A stretch of 64,000 bases of DNA, from contig CAJYVK010000374.1 in assembly GCA_913778455.1 (NCBI GenBank), forward strand, positions 1-64,000. Direction: 5' to 3'. This document shows positions 50,221 through 59,400 of this stretch, one piece after another. A program made the translations under genes and the position numbers. The stretch comes from an uncultured Hymenobacter sp. (GTDB lineage Bacteria > Bacteroidota > Bacteroidia > Cytophagales > Hymenobacteraceae). The first letter of the stretch is position 1; each line of letters begins with the position of its first letter. Under the pieces are notes generated by a model. That model ran no database searches. It saw only the letters and a program-made list of their open reading frames with translations, and was not told the origin of the DNA.

Positions 50221-51810
50221 ATGCACGAGATTGAATTACTGGTAATCCTGCTGGCCGTGACGACGGCGCTGGCGGAAGTGGCTAACCGGCTGCGGGTGCC
50301 CTACCCAGTATTGCTGGTGGTGGCGGGTCTGGCCCTGAGCGGGCTGCCGGGGCTGCCGCCGGTGGCGCTGGCCCCCAATCTGGTGTTTTTCGTGTTTTTA
50401 CCGCCGCTGCTCTACGCCTCGGCCTGGGAGCTGTCGTGGTCGGCGTTTCGGGCCGAGGCGCGGGCCATTACCTGGCTGGCGGTGGGCGGCGTACTGTTTT
50501 CGTTGGCCGTGGTGGCCGCCGTGGCTTACTACGCCGTGCCGGGCTTTGGCTGGGGGCCGGCGTTTGTGCTGGCCGCCATCGTGTCGCCCACCGACGCCAT
50601 ATCGGCCGCGCTGGCCACCAAAGGGCTGCCGGTGGCGCGGCGGCTACTCGTGGTGCTGGAGGGCGAAAGCCTGGTAAACGATGCCACCGGCCTGATTGCC
50701 TACCGGTACGCGGTAGCGGCCGTGATTACGGGGCAGTTCGCGTTTGGGCAGGCGGCGGGGCAGCTGCTGCTCGTCACGGTGGTCGGTATTGGGGTAGGGC
50801 TGGCGGTGGCGGCCGTGTTCTACGGGGTGCACCAGCTTTCGCGCACCAGCACTGCCATCGACACCAGCCTGAACCTGCTCACGCCCTACGCGGCCTATCT
50901 GCTGGCCGAGGCCTGGCACGGCTCGGGCGTGCTGGCGGTGGTAGCGGCCGCGCTCTTTGGCAGCTACTACTCGGGGCGCATCTTCGCTCACGACCGCCGC
51001 CTGCAAGCCAATGCGGTGTGGGACACGCTGGAATTTCTGCTCAATGGCTTGGTATTTATCCTGATCGGCTTGCAGCTGCCGGCCGTGGTAGCGGGTGTGG
51101 CCCCCGGCCTGCGCTGGCCGCTGGTGGGCTACGGCGTACTCATCGGCCTGGCAGTGCTCGGCGCCCGCATGCTGTGGGTGTATCCCAGCGCCTACCTGGC
51201 CCGCTGGCTGGGTAGCCGCCGGGCCGCCGCAGCCCCCACGCTGGCCGAGGCCACGCTGCTGGGCTGGGGTGGGATGCGGGGCGTGCTATCGCTGGCTGCC
51301 GCGCTGGCCTTGCCGCTGGCGCTACCGGCGGGCGGGGCTTTTCCGCAGCGCAACCCCACGCTGCTGCTCACCTTCGTGGTTATTCTGGTGTCGCTGCTGG
51401 TGCAGGGTCTCACGCTGCGCCCCCTCATCGGCTGGCTGGGGCTGGAAGCCGACGGGCAGGCCGAGCGCGAAGAGCAGATGCTTCGCATTCGGCTGGCCAC
51501 CAGTACGCTGGCCTACCTGCAAAGCCCTGCTGCGGCCAGCCAGGCCCCGGCCGAGGTCTTGGGCCGGATGCAGGCGCGCTACCAGATTCGCCTCGACCGC
51601 CTGCATCGCCGGGCTGCCGAAGGCCCCGCCGCCGTGCCCGAGGCCACCCTCAGCCCGTTTCAGCAACTGCAGGAAGTGCTCATTCATTTCGAGCGCGGGC
51701 TGCTGGAAGAATTGCGCCGCGAGCCTGGAACCAGCGAGGAGGTGCTGCGCAAGCTCGAAAACGAATTGGACTTGGAAGAGGGCCGGCTGGCGCTCGATAA
51801 AGCCTTGTAG
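50221..51810 (+). CDS. CPA1-family cation:proton antiporter (NhaP-like)
   Basis: IVSPTDAISAALATKGLPVARRLLVVLEGESLVNDATGLIAYRYAVAA; multi-TM. Confidence 0.93.
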   Translation: MHEIELLVILLAVTTALAEVANRLRVPYPVLLVVAGLALSGLPGLPPVALAPNLVFFVFLPPLLYASAWELSWSAFRAEARAITWLAVGGVLFSLAVVAAVAYYAVPGFGWGPAFVLAAIVSPTDAISAALATKGLPVARRLLVVLEGESLVNDATGLIAYRYAVAAVITGQFAFGQAAGQLLLVTVVGIGVGLAVAAVFYGVHQLSRTSTAIDTSLNLLTPYAAYLLAEAWHGSGVLAVVAAALFGSYYSGRIFAHDRRLQANAVWDTLEFLLNGLVFILIGLQLPAVVAGVAPGLRWPLVGYGVLIGLAVLGARMLWVYPSAYLARWLGSRRAAAAPTLAEATLLGWGGMRGVLSLAAALALPLALPAGGAFPQRNPTLLLTFVVILVSLLVQGLTLRPLIGWLGLEADGQAEREEQMLRIRLATSTLAYLQSPAAASQAPAEVLGRMQARYQIRLDRLHRRAAEGPAAVPEATLSPFQQLQEVLIHFERGLLEELRREPGTSEEVLRKLENELDLEEGRLALDKAL

Positions 51811-51827
51811 GCCCGGATTACGGCCGC

Positions 51828-52388
51828 CTACCGCAGCGCATCCAGGGCCAGGTTGAGGCGTAGCACGCTCACGTGCGCCGGCCCCATAAAGCCCAGCCAG
51901 GGTTGCTCAATGTGTTGGGTGACCAGTTGTTGCACCCGGGCGGCGGGCAGGTGCCGCGCCCGCGCCACGCGGGCCACCTGCACGTAGGCCGCCGCCGGCG
52001 ATAAGTCGGGGTCGATGCCCGAGGCCGAGGCCGTCACTACTTCCGCGGGCACCTGCGCTTTGGCAACGCCGGGATTCTGGAGCAGAAACGTATCGAGCCG
52101 GGCGCGTACCACCGCGTGAAAATCGGGGTTATTCGGCCCCGCGTTCGAGGCCCCCGTGATGGCGGCATTGTAGTCCACGGCCGACGGCCGCCCCCAGAAG
52201 TAGCGCGCCTGGGTAAACTTCTGGCCGATGCGCTCGAAGCCCACCACGCGGCCCCCCGCCACTACCGGCGAGCCCGCCGCGCGCTGCGGTAGTAGCTGCG
52301 CCACGCCCCACAGCAGCCCCGGAAAGCCGAATCCAAATACGAGCAGCAACAGAACACTCACTAAAATCGGCTGCAAAAAAGATTTCAT
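51828..52388 (-). CDS. kdpC: KdpC subunit (second copy, no adjacent kdpB)
   Basis: VVGFERIGQKFTQARYFWGRPSAVDYNA...VPAEVVTASASGIDPDLSPAAAYVQVARVA. Confidence 0.94.
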   Translation of the reverse strand: MKSFLQPILVSVLLLLVFGFGFPGLLWGVAQLLPQRAAGSPVVAGGRVVGFERIGQKFTQARYFWGRPSAVDYNAAITGASNAGPNNPDFHAVVRARLDTFLLQNPGVAKAQVPAEVVTASASGIDPDLSPAAAYVQVARVARARHLPAARVQQLVTQHIEQPWLGFMGPAHVSVLRLNLALDALR

Positions 52389-52428
52389 TGTAAGTAGAAA
52401 ATTAGTATCTTATAAACAAGATTTAGCT

Positions 52429-52451
52429 GTTATGCTGAGCGCAGCATGACG
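52429..52451. repeat. Truncated family B-like palindrome between kdpC2 and kdpA2
   Basis: GTTATGCTGAGCGCAGCATGACG. Confidence 0.6.
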
Positions 52452-52484
52452 ACTGTTGTCTTTTTGCCACTGCCTTCGTACCGC

Positions 52485-54191
52485 TTACTTCCCCCCGAAA
52501 TACTCGGCCAGCGGCCCGAGCGTGAGAGCCGGGAAAAACAGCAGCGCCCCCAGAATGCCAATCACCACCAGCAGCAGCACGCCAAACGTGAGGCTATCGA
52601 GCCGAATGGCCCCCGCGCCCGGCTCGGTGTAGGCTTTGGCCTGCAAGCGGGCGGCGATAAACAAGGCCCCCAGCAGCGGTACGAACCGTCCGCTGAGCAT
52701 GGCCAGGCCCGGCACCAGGTTCCAGAACGGCGTATTGTCGCCCAGCGACTCGTAGCCCGAGCCGTTGCCCGCCGCCGCCGACACAAACTCGTAGAGCATG
52801 GCGCTGAAGCCGTGCGCCCCGGGGTTGGGCAGCCACTTGAGGGTGGTGGCCGCGCTGGGCGTGGTAGCCCACACCCAGGCCGCCAGCGCCGTGCACGCCA
52901 GCACCACCACGGGCTGGGCCACGGCCACCAGCGTCGCGGCCTGCATTTCGGGCGCTTCAATCTTCTTACCCAACAGCTCGGGCGAGCGGCCCACCATGAG
53001 GCTGGCCACGAAGGCTGCGATTATCAAGTAGATAAAGAAATTGAGAAAGCCCGTGCCCAGCCCGCCGAAGAAGGCGTCGATTTGCATGAGCAACATAAAC
53101 GGGGCACCCGTCAGCGACGTGAAGCTGTCCTGCGCCCCCACCAGGGTGCCGGCCGGAATGGCCATGTTGAGGGCGTTGTAATACGCCGTATGAAATACGC
53201 CGAAGCGGATTTCCTTGCCTTCGAGGTTGCCCGCCCCGGCGTCGATGCCCAGGGCGCTGAGCACTGGGTTGCCGTGCAGCTCGGCCAGCACGGCTGGCAC
53301 CAGCAGCAGGAACAAGCCAGCCGTCATCACTCCAAAAATGAGCAGGGCCAGCCGCATCCGCTTTAAGTAAAAGCCCACCATGAACACGAAGGCCATCGGC
53401 AAGAGCATCACCAGCAGGTGATGCAGCACGAAGGCGGCAAAATTGGGCGTTTCGAACGGGTGGGCGCAATTAGGGCCGAAGAATCCCCCGCCATTGGAGC
53501 CCAGCTCCTTGATGCTGAGCATGGCCGCCACCGGGCCGCGGGCCACGGTACCGGCCACGCCTTCGAGCGAGGTATAAGTCCCGGCGCCCTCAAACGTCAT
53601 GGGTACGCCGGTGAGCAGTAGCCCCACCGAAAAAACAAAGCTTAGCGGTAGCAGCACGAGCAAGCACGAGCGCACCAGGTCTTGGTAGAAATTGCCCACC
53701 GTGGTAAGTTTTTCGGCCCGGCCCAGGGCGCGTACTACCGCCACCCCCACGGCCAGACTGGTGCCAGCGCTCACAAATTGCAAAAAGGTAAACACCGCCA
53801 GCTGAGCGAAATACGAGGCCCCCGTTTCGCCCGAGTAGTGCTGGGCGTTGGTGCTGGTGAGAAAGCTCACGGCCGTGTGCAACGCCTGCGTCAGCTCCAT
53901 CGCCGGGATGTGGTCGGGGTTCCAGAACGGCAGCCTGTGCTGCACCAGCAAGATGCCGAGGCCCCAGAGCAGCCACACCGCATTCACGGCCAACAGGGCC
54001 CGCACATACTGGCCCAGCGTCATGGCCTGCGCGGGGTCGAGACCAGCGAGGCGGTAGAAGCCGCGTTCCAGGGGCGTGAGAAAGTGCAGCCAGGTGCGTT
54101 CGCCCGCGTACACGCGGGCCAGGTAGCGGCCCGTGGGCCAGGCTAGCAGAGCCGCCGCCCCGAAAAGCAGCAGCGCAGTCAATACATTCAT
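52485..54191 (-). CDS. kdpA: KdpA subunit (second copy)
   Basis: Start MNVLTALLLFGAAALLAWPTGRYLARVYAG; TNAQHYSGETGASYFAQ; LGSNGGGFFGPNCAHPFETPNF; GNGSGYESLGDNTPFWN. Confidence 0.95.
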   Translation of the reverse strand: MNVLTALLLFGAAALLAWPTGRYLARVYAGERTWLHFLTPLERGFYRLAGLDPAQAMTLGQYVRALLAVNAVWLLWGLGILLVQHRLPFWNPDHIPAMELTQALHTAVSFLTSTNAQHYSGETGASYFAQLAVFTFLQFVSAGTSLAVGVAVVRALGRAEKLTTVGNFYQDLVRSCLLVLLPLSFVFSVGLLLTGVPMTFEGAGTYTSLEGVAGTVARGPVAAMLSIKELGSNGGGFFGPNCAHPFETPNFAAFVLHHLLVMLLPMAFVFMVGFYLKRMRLALLIFGVMTAGLFLLLVPAVLAELHGNPVLSALGIDAGAGNLEGKEIRFGVFHTAYYNALNMAIPAGTLVGAQDSFTSLTGAPFMLLMQIDAFFGGLGTGFLNFFIYLIIAAFVASLMVGRSPELLGKKIEAPEMQAATLVAVAQPVVVLACTALAAWVWATTPSAATTLKWLPNPGAHGFSAMLYEFVSAAAGNGSGYESLGDNTPFWNLVPGLAMLSGRFVPLLGALFIAARLQAKAYTEPGAGAIRLDSLTFGVLLLVVIGILGALLFFPALTLGPLAEYFGGK

Positions 54192-54237
54192 TGCAGCGGG
54201 AGCCCGCCTTTTTCGCCGAAGACGGGCGCCCTCGCGG

Positions 54238-54255
54238 CGGCCAACATGGTGCCAA
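54238..54255 (-). promoter_or_regulatory. Sigma54-like -24/-12 element for kdpA2
   Basis: Minus strand TTGGCACCATGTTGGCC: TGGCAC plus GG-N10-GC. Confidence 0.55.
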
Positions 54256-54307
54256 CCGCTAAAAACGCCTCTGGAAGCTCGCAGGAGGTCTTTTTGAGGA
54301 TTACACG

Positions 54308-54343
54308 CTAGCGTTTTGCTAGTACGCTTCCGCAAAACGCTAG
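54308..54343. promoter_or_regulatory. Motif D pair upstream of kdpA2
   Basis: CTAGCGTTTTGCTAG (54308-54322) and tccGCAAAACGCTAG (54329-54343), 21-bp phasing. Confidence 0.75.
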
Positions 54344-54426
54344 GGGAGGGGCGCATCGCTAGTTCGCCGGCTGTCTGCTCGCTGCTGGTAAGGCTTAAGT
54401 AATGTAGCAACCTCCCGGACGAAAAA

Positions 54427-54482
54427 CTAGCACAAGGGGGCTGCCGGCTAGCAAAACGCATCAGAACCTAGCAAAACGCTAG
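54427..54482. promoter_or_regulatory. Motif D array upstream of HK3
   Basis: Degenerate CTAGCACAAGGGGGC (54427), CTAGCAAAACGCATC (54448), CTAGCAAAACGCTAG (54468); 20-21 bp phasing. Confidence 0.75.
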
Positions 54483-54573
54483 TGTCGCCAACTTTTTGCA
54501 CCCCCCTTTTCTAGGTGGTTATTTGTGGTTAAATGCCTTTTATTCAGAATAATAAGCTGAAAGATGGCTTGCC

Positions 54574-54590
54574 CTGGCACCTCCTTTGTA
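54574..54590 (+). promoter_or_regulatory. Sigma54-like -24/-12 element upstream of HK3
   Basis: CTGGCACCTCCTTTGTA; -12 GC is GT. Confidence 0.45.
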
Positions 54591-54722
54591 ATTATCGGCC
54601 CGAGCTATAGTGAGTAGTCCGGCAGCTAGCCGAACTGCGGCTAGCCTCTCGCTGGTCGGTAGCGCGCCAGGCGAGAGGCATTTGCCGTGCCGGCTGCGGC
54701 TGGCTCCTAATTACTGAACCCT

Positions 54723-56180
54723 ATGAAATCGACCGACAAGAGTAGTATTGCCCTCGGCGTAGTACTGGCGCTGCTGCTGGGGGCTCCCGCCTACGTGTTT
54801 TATATGCTGTTGCGCCTCGGGCCGCTGGGTAGCGCGGCGGCCCGGGCCGACTACGGGGCGGCGCTGGCTGGCCAGCAGTTGGTACTGGTGCTGGCGGCAG
54901 GGGCAATGGGGCTGTTTCTGCTAAAATGGCGAGCCGCCCGCGCCGCGGAGGAGTCGTTGCGCGCGCTGCTGGCTGGCTTGGCCGCCGCCGGGCCGCAGCG
55001 GGCGACTATCAGCCTACCCACGGGCACCCCGGCCGAGCTCGACCAGCTGGCTGCCGCCTGCAACCACCTGCTGGGGCAGCTGCACGAGTGTCGAACCACC
55101 ACGCTCACCCAGGTGATGACGGAGCGCGACTACCTGGCTACTGTGGTCAATGCCCTGGATGAGGCGCTGCTGGTGGTCGATAAGGGTGGCCGCGTGCAGC
55201 TGGCCAACCCCGCCAGTAGCCGCCTGCTGGGCATTCCGCTGGCCGAGCTGGCCTGTGGCACGCTGCCCGAGTTGGCCCAGCGCAGTCCCCTGGCGGCGCA
55301 GCTGCTGCCGTACCTGGCTGGCCCGGCCGGTGAGCGCAGTACGGCACGGCCCTTCTTCACGCTGCCACAGCCGGGGGGCGAAGCGGCGTACCAGCTGCTA
55401 GTCGGGGCGGTGCGGACGTTCGAGGAAACCACCCAGACGGAGCAGACGGCTACTTTGCTAACCCTGCGCGATGTGTCGGACTACAAAAAGCTCGACCAGG
55501 TGAAGTGGCGCTTCCTCACCACCGTGTCGCAGGAGCTGCACACACCGCTCTCGCGGATGCAGCTAAGCCTGCTGCGCCTGCAAGACGGTAAGTCCGGTCC
55601 CCTCACCCCCGAGCAGCACAACATTGCCTACACCCTCAGTCGCGATAGCAAGCACCTGCTGAAGGTGGTCCACGACCTGCTCGACGTGTCGCAGCTCGAA
55701 GCGGGGGCCATTCAGCTGAGCTTCCAGACGGCCCACTTGCACGACATCGTGCAGTTCGTGGTGGCGACCATCCGGCCCCAGCTCCAGCCCAAGCGCCTGG
55801 CGCTGGAGGTGCAGGTACCCGACAGCCTGCCCGCCGTGCGGGCCGACATCGAAAAAACGACCTGGGTGCTGCTCAGCTTGCTGGCCAACGCCATTCGCTA
55901 CGCGCACTTGCAGGATACGCTGCGCATCCGGGCCAGCCTGCTGCCCACCGGCCAGCACGTGCAAGTGAGCGTGCAGGACCAGGGGCCGGGCATCGCGCCC
56001 GAGTTGCAGGAGCGCATCTTTCAGCGCTTTACGCAGCTGCCCACCCAGGGCGGCAGCGGCCTGGGGCTGAGCATCGCCCGGGAGTTCATGGCCAGCCAGG
56101 GCGGGCAATTGGGCGTGGAGAGCGAAGTGGGCAAGGGTAGCACGTTCAGCTTCACGCTGCCCGTTGTTTCCGTGAAGTAG
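54723..56180 (+). CDS. Histidine kinase-like protein HK3 with non-canonical H-box
   Basis: PAS and HATPase_c like HK1/HK2, but H-box is TVSQELHTPLSRMQLSLLRLQD; N/G boxes intact (LLANAIRYA, DQGPGIAPE, GSGLGLSIAREF). Confidence 0.9.
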   Translation: MKSTDKSSIALGVVLALLLGAPAYVFYMLLRLGPLGSAAARADYGAALAGQQLVLVLAAGAMGLFLLKWRAARAAEESLRALLAGLAAAGPQRATISLPTGTPAELDQLAAACNHLLGQLHECRTTTLTQVMTERDYLATVVNALDEALLVVDKGGRVQLANPASSRLLGIPLAELACGTLPELAQRSPLAAQLLPYLAGPAGERSTARPFFTLPQPGGEAAYQLLVGAVRTFEETTQTEQTATLLTLRDVSDYKKLDQVKWRFLTTVSQELHTPLSRMQLSLLRLQDGKSGPLTPEQHNIAYTLSRDSKHLLKVVHDLLDVSQLEAGAIQLSFQTAHLHDIVQFVVATIRPQLQPKRLALEVQVPDSLPAVRADIEKTTWVLLSLLANAIRYAHLQDTLRIRASLLPTGQHVQVSVQDQGPGIAPELQERIFQRFTQLPTQGGSGLGLSIAREFMASQGGQLGVESEVGKGSTFSFTLPVVSVK

Positions 56181-56475
56181 TCTGGCCCGCTGGTCTGTGC
56201 GCCGGCCCGGCGAACAGACCAGGTTTTTTACCGATTTATTAGCTGGAAATAGAGCCTGATAACCTGCTGATAATGCTCACGAAACGTTCATTAATTGTGG
56301 ATGAATAATTTATCATTCGTGTAATATTGACGCAATCTTAAAAGGGGAACTTTGCACCGTCAAGCCGAGCCATCGGCTGGCCGCTTTTTATTAAGCCGAA
56401 GCTCTAGCACGCTTGCTCTGCCGCCCACCGGCTAGCCGCGTCCGCTGCCAATTCGCGTTCTCTCCCCCTTTTTTC

Positions 56476-59400
56476 ATGAAGCAATATTCTACTAGTATGA
56501 GCACCCGGCTGGAGTGCTTTCGGCGCAGCCTTGCCCCAACCCTCGTGCTGGGCGTGCTGGCGGTGCCCGCCCTGGCCCAGACGCAGGCCGTGAGCGGCCA
56601 GGTAAAGGCCACTACCGGCGAAGGGCTGCCGGGTGTGAACGTCATAGTAAAAGGTACTTCGGTGGGCACCGTGACCAATGCCGAGGGTAAGTACTCGCTG
56701 GCCGTGCCGGCCAACAAAGCGGGCACCACGCTTACGTTCTCTTTCATCGGCTACAAGCCGGAAGATGTGGTGGTGGGCAGCCAGACGAACATCAACGTGA
56801 CGCTGGGCGAAGACACCAAGGAGCTGGCCGAGGTAGTGGTAACAGCGCTGGGTATCAAGAAAGACGCCCGCACCATCGGCTACACCACCCAGGAAATCGC
56901 GGGGGCGCAGCTGGTAAAAGCCCGCGAGCCCAACCCCGTCAACTCGCTCACCGGCAAAATCGCCGGCCTCACCGTGGCGCCCAGCGCCGAGCTGCTGGGC
57001 CGCCCGCAGCTGCTGCTGCGCGGCAGTTCCAACATCCTGTTCGTGGTAGACGGGGTGCCGATTAACTCCGACACCTGGAACATCAGCCCCGACGACATCG
57101 AGACCTACACCGTGCTGAAGGGGCCGAACGCGGCCGCGCTCTACGGTTTCCGGGGCCAGAACGGGGCCATCATGATCACCACCAAGCGCGGCACCGGCGA
57201 CAAGCGCAAAGTGGCGGTGGAGTTCAATTCGAGCACCCAGATTCAGCCCAGCTACCTGGCCATCCCCGAGAAGCAGAACGAGTACGGCTTCGGCTCCAAC
57301 TATCAGTACGCCTACTCCAACAGCCTCTACGACGAGGGCAACCCCAACCGCCGGGCCAACATCTGGGGGCCGCGCTTCGAGGGGCAGAACGTGCCGCAGT
57401 ACGACTCGCCGGTGGTCAACGGCGTGCGCCAGGGTACGCCCTGGCTGGCTAAAGGGGCCAATAACTTCCGCGACTTCATGCGGGTCGGGGTGCTGTCGGC
57501 CAACAACATCTCGGTGTCGTCGAGCGGCGAAAGCTACGATGTGCGTCTGTCGGTATCGAATAACTACCAGCGCGGCATGGTGCCCAATACGGGCCTCAAC
57601 ATCACCAATTTCAACCTGAGCACGGGCGTCAATTTCAATCCCCGTCTCAAATTTGACGGGGCCCTGAACCTGAGCCTGCAAAACTCGCCCAACATCCCGC
57701 AGAGCAGCTCGGGGCCGGAGAGCCCGACCTACATTTTCCAGGTGTACGGCTCCGATAGCTGGGCGCTGGCCGATATGCGCGACTATTACAAAGGTCCGCA
57801 GGGCGTGCCCGGCGTGCAGCAGTACTACGCCGAGTACGGGCGCGGCAACAACCCTTACTTTGTGGCGTACGAGTGGCTCTACGGTCACAAGAAAACCGAC
57901 ATCTACGGCTACGGTCGCCTCAGATACAAGCTCAACGACCATTTCAACCTAGCGTTCCGCTCGCAGCTCACCACCTGGAACCAGCTGCGCACCGAGAAGG
58001 TACCCTACTCGACCATCACCTACACCACCGACCAGAAGCCCGACTTGCGCCAGGGCGACTATCGCGAAGACCGCCGCACGCTGCTCGAAAACAACACCGA
58101 CCTGCTGCTGACCTACAACCAGAGCCTGGGTAAAAACTTTACCCTGAGCGCGGTGGGCGGGGCCAACGTGCGTCTGTTCGACTACAATTCCAGCTGGGCC
58201 ACGACCGACTTCCTCATCGTGCCGGGCGTGTACAACTTCAGCAACTCGAAGAACCCTGCCCAGGCCTACGACTACATCTCGAGCATGACGGTGCTGAGCG
58301 CCTACGCTACCACCGACTTATCGTTTAAGAACATCGCCTCGCTGGGCCTCACCGGGCGTTTCGACAAGCTCTCGACCCTGCCCAAGAACCGGACGATTTT
58401 CTACCCGTCGGTGTCGCTGAGCACGGTGGTGAATGAGTATCTGCCGCTGCCCGAAGCTATTTCCTTCCTCAAGCTGCGCGGCTCCTTCGCCAACGTGAAA
58501 GGTGGCAATACGCAGGCGACAATCGGCTCGGCTTACCAAATGGTGACGGGCAATCCGGTATCAAGCTACATTGGGTACGGCAATGAGGTGTACACTGCCT
58601 ACGAAGGGCCGACCTACAATCAGTCGACCTACACCATCACCAAGCCCTACAACAACCAGCCCGCCGCCAGCTTTACCAACAGCCTGTCCAACGACGACCT
58701 GAAGCCCTTCACGGTAACCTCGTACGAATACGGCTTCGACGCCAAGTTTCTGGGCAACCGCCTGGGGCTCGACGTGACGCACTTCACGTCCATCAACGGC
58801 CCGCTGATTTTTCCGCTGCCGGTAGCTTCCTCCTCGGGCTTCACCAGCCAGACGACCAATTCGGTAACCACCCAGAAAAACGGCTGGGAAGTAGCCCTCA
58901 CCGGCTCGGTGCTGGCCAACCCCAACGGCCTGAGCTGGGACGTGCTGGCCAACTGGAGCACCTTCAAGGAAACCCTGAAGGAGATTTACGGCCAGGAAAC
59001 CAGCATCTATCTGGACAGCCCCAACCACGTCTTCAACATCGGCGACCGCCTCGACGGTTACTACAGCTACAACTATCTGCGCTCGCCCGACGGCCAGATT
59101 ATCAACGACGGTACCGGCATTCCGCTCACGCGGCCGCAGGGCACCAACAACCAGCAGCTGCTGGGCTATACCAACCCCGACTGGGTATGGGGAGTTACCA
59201 ACCGATTCTCGTACAAGAACTTCAACTTCAGCTTCCAGTTTGATGGCCGCGTGGGCGGCGTCATCCGCGACCAGGTGTATGCTTACTCGCTGAGCTCGGG
59301 CAATAGCCCCGACCTCGTGACGGGTGCCCTGGGCGCGGCCCGCCTGGCCGAATGGCAGAGCACGAACCTCGGCACTAAAACCCCGACCCCCGCCTACGTT

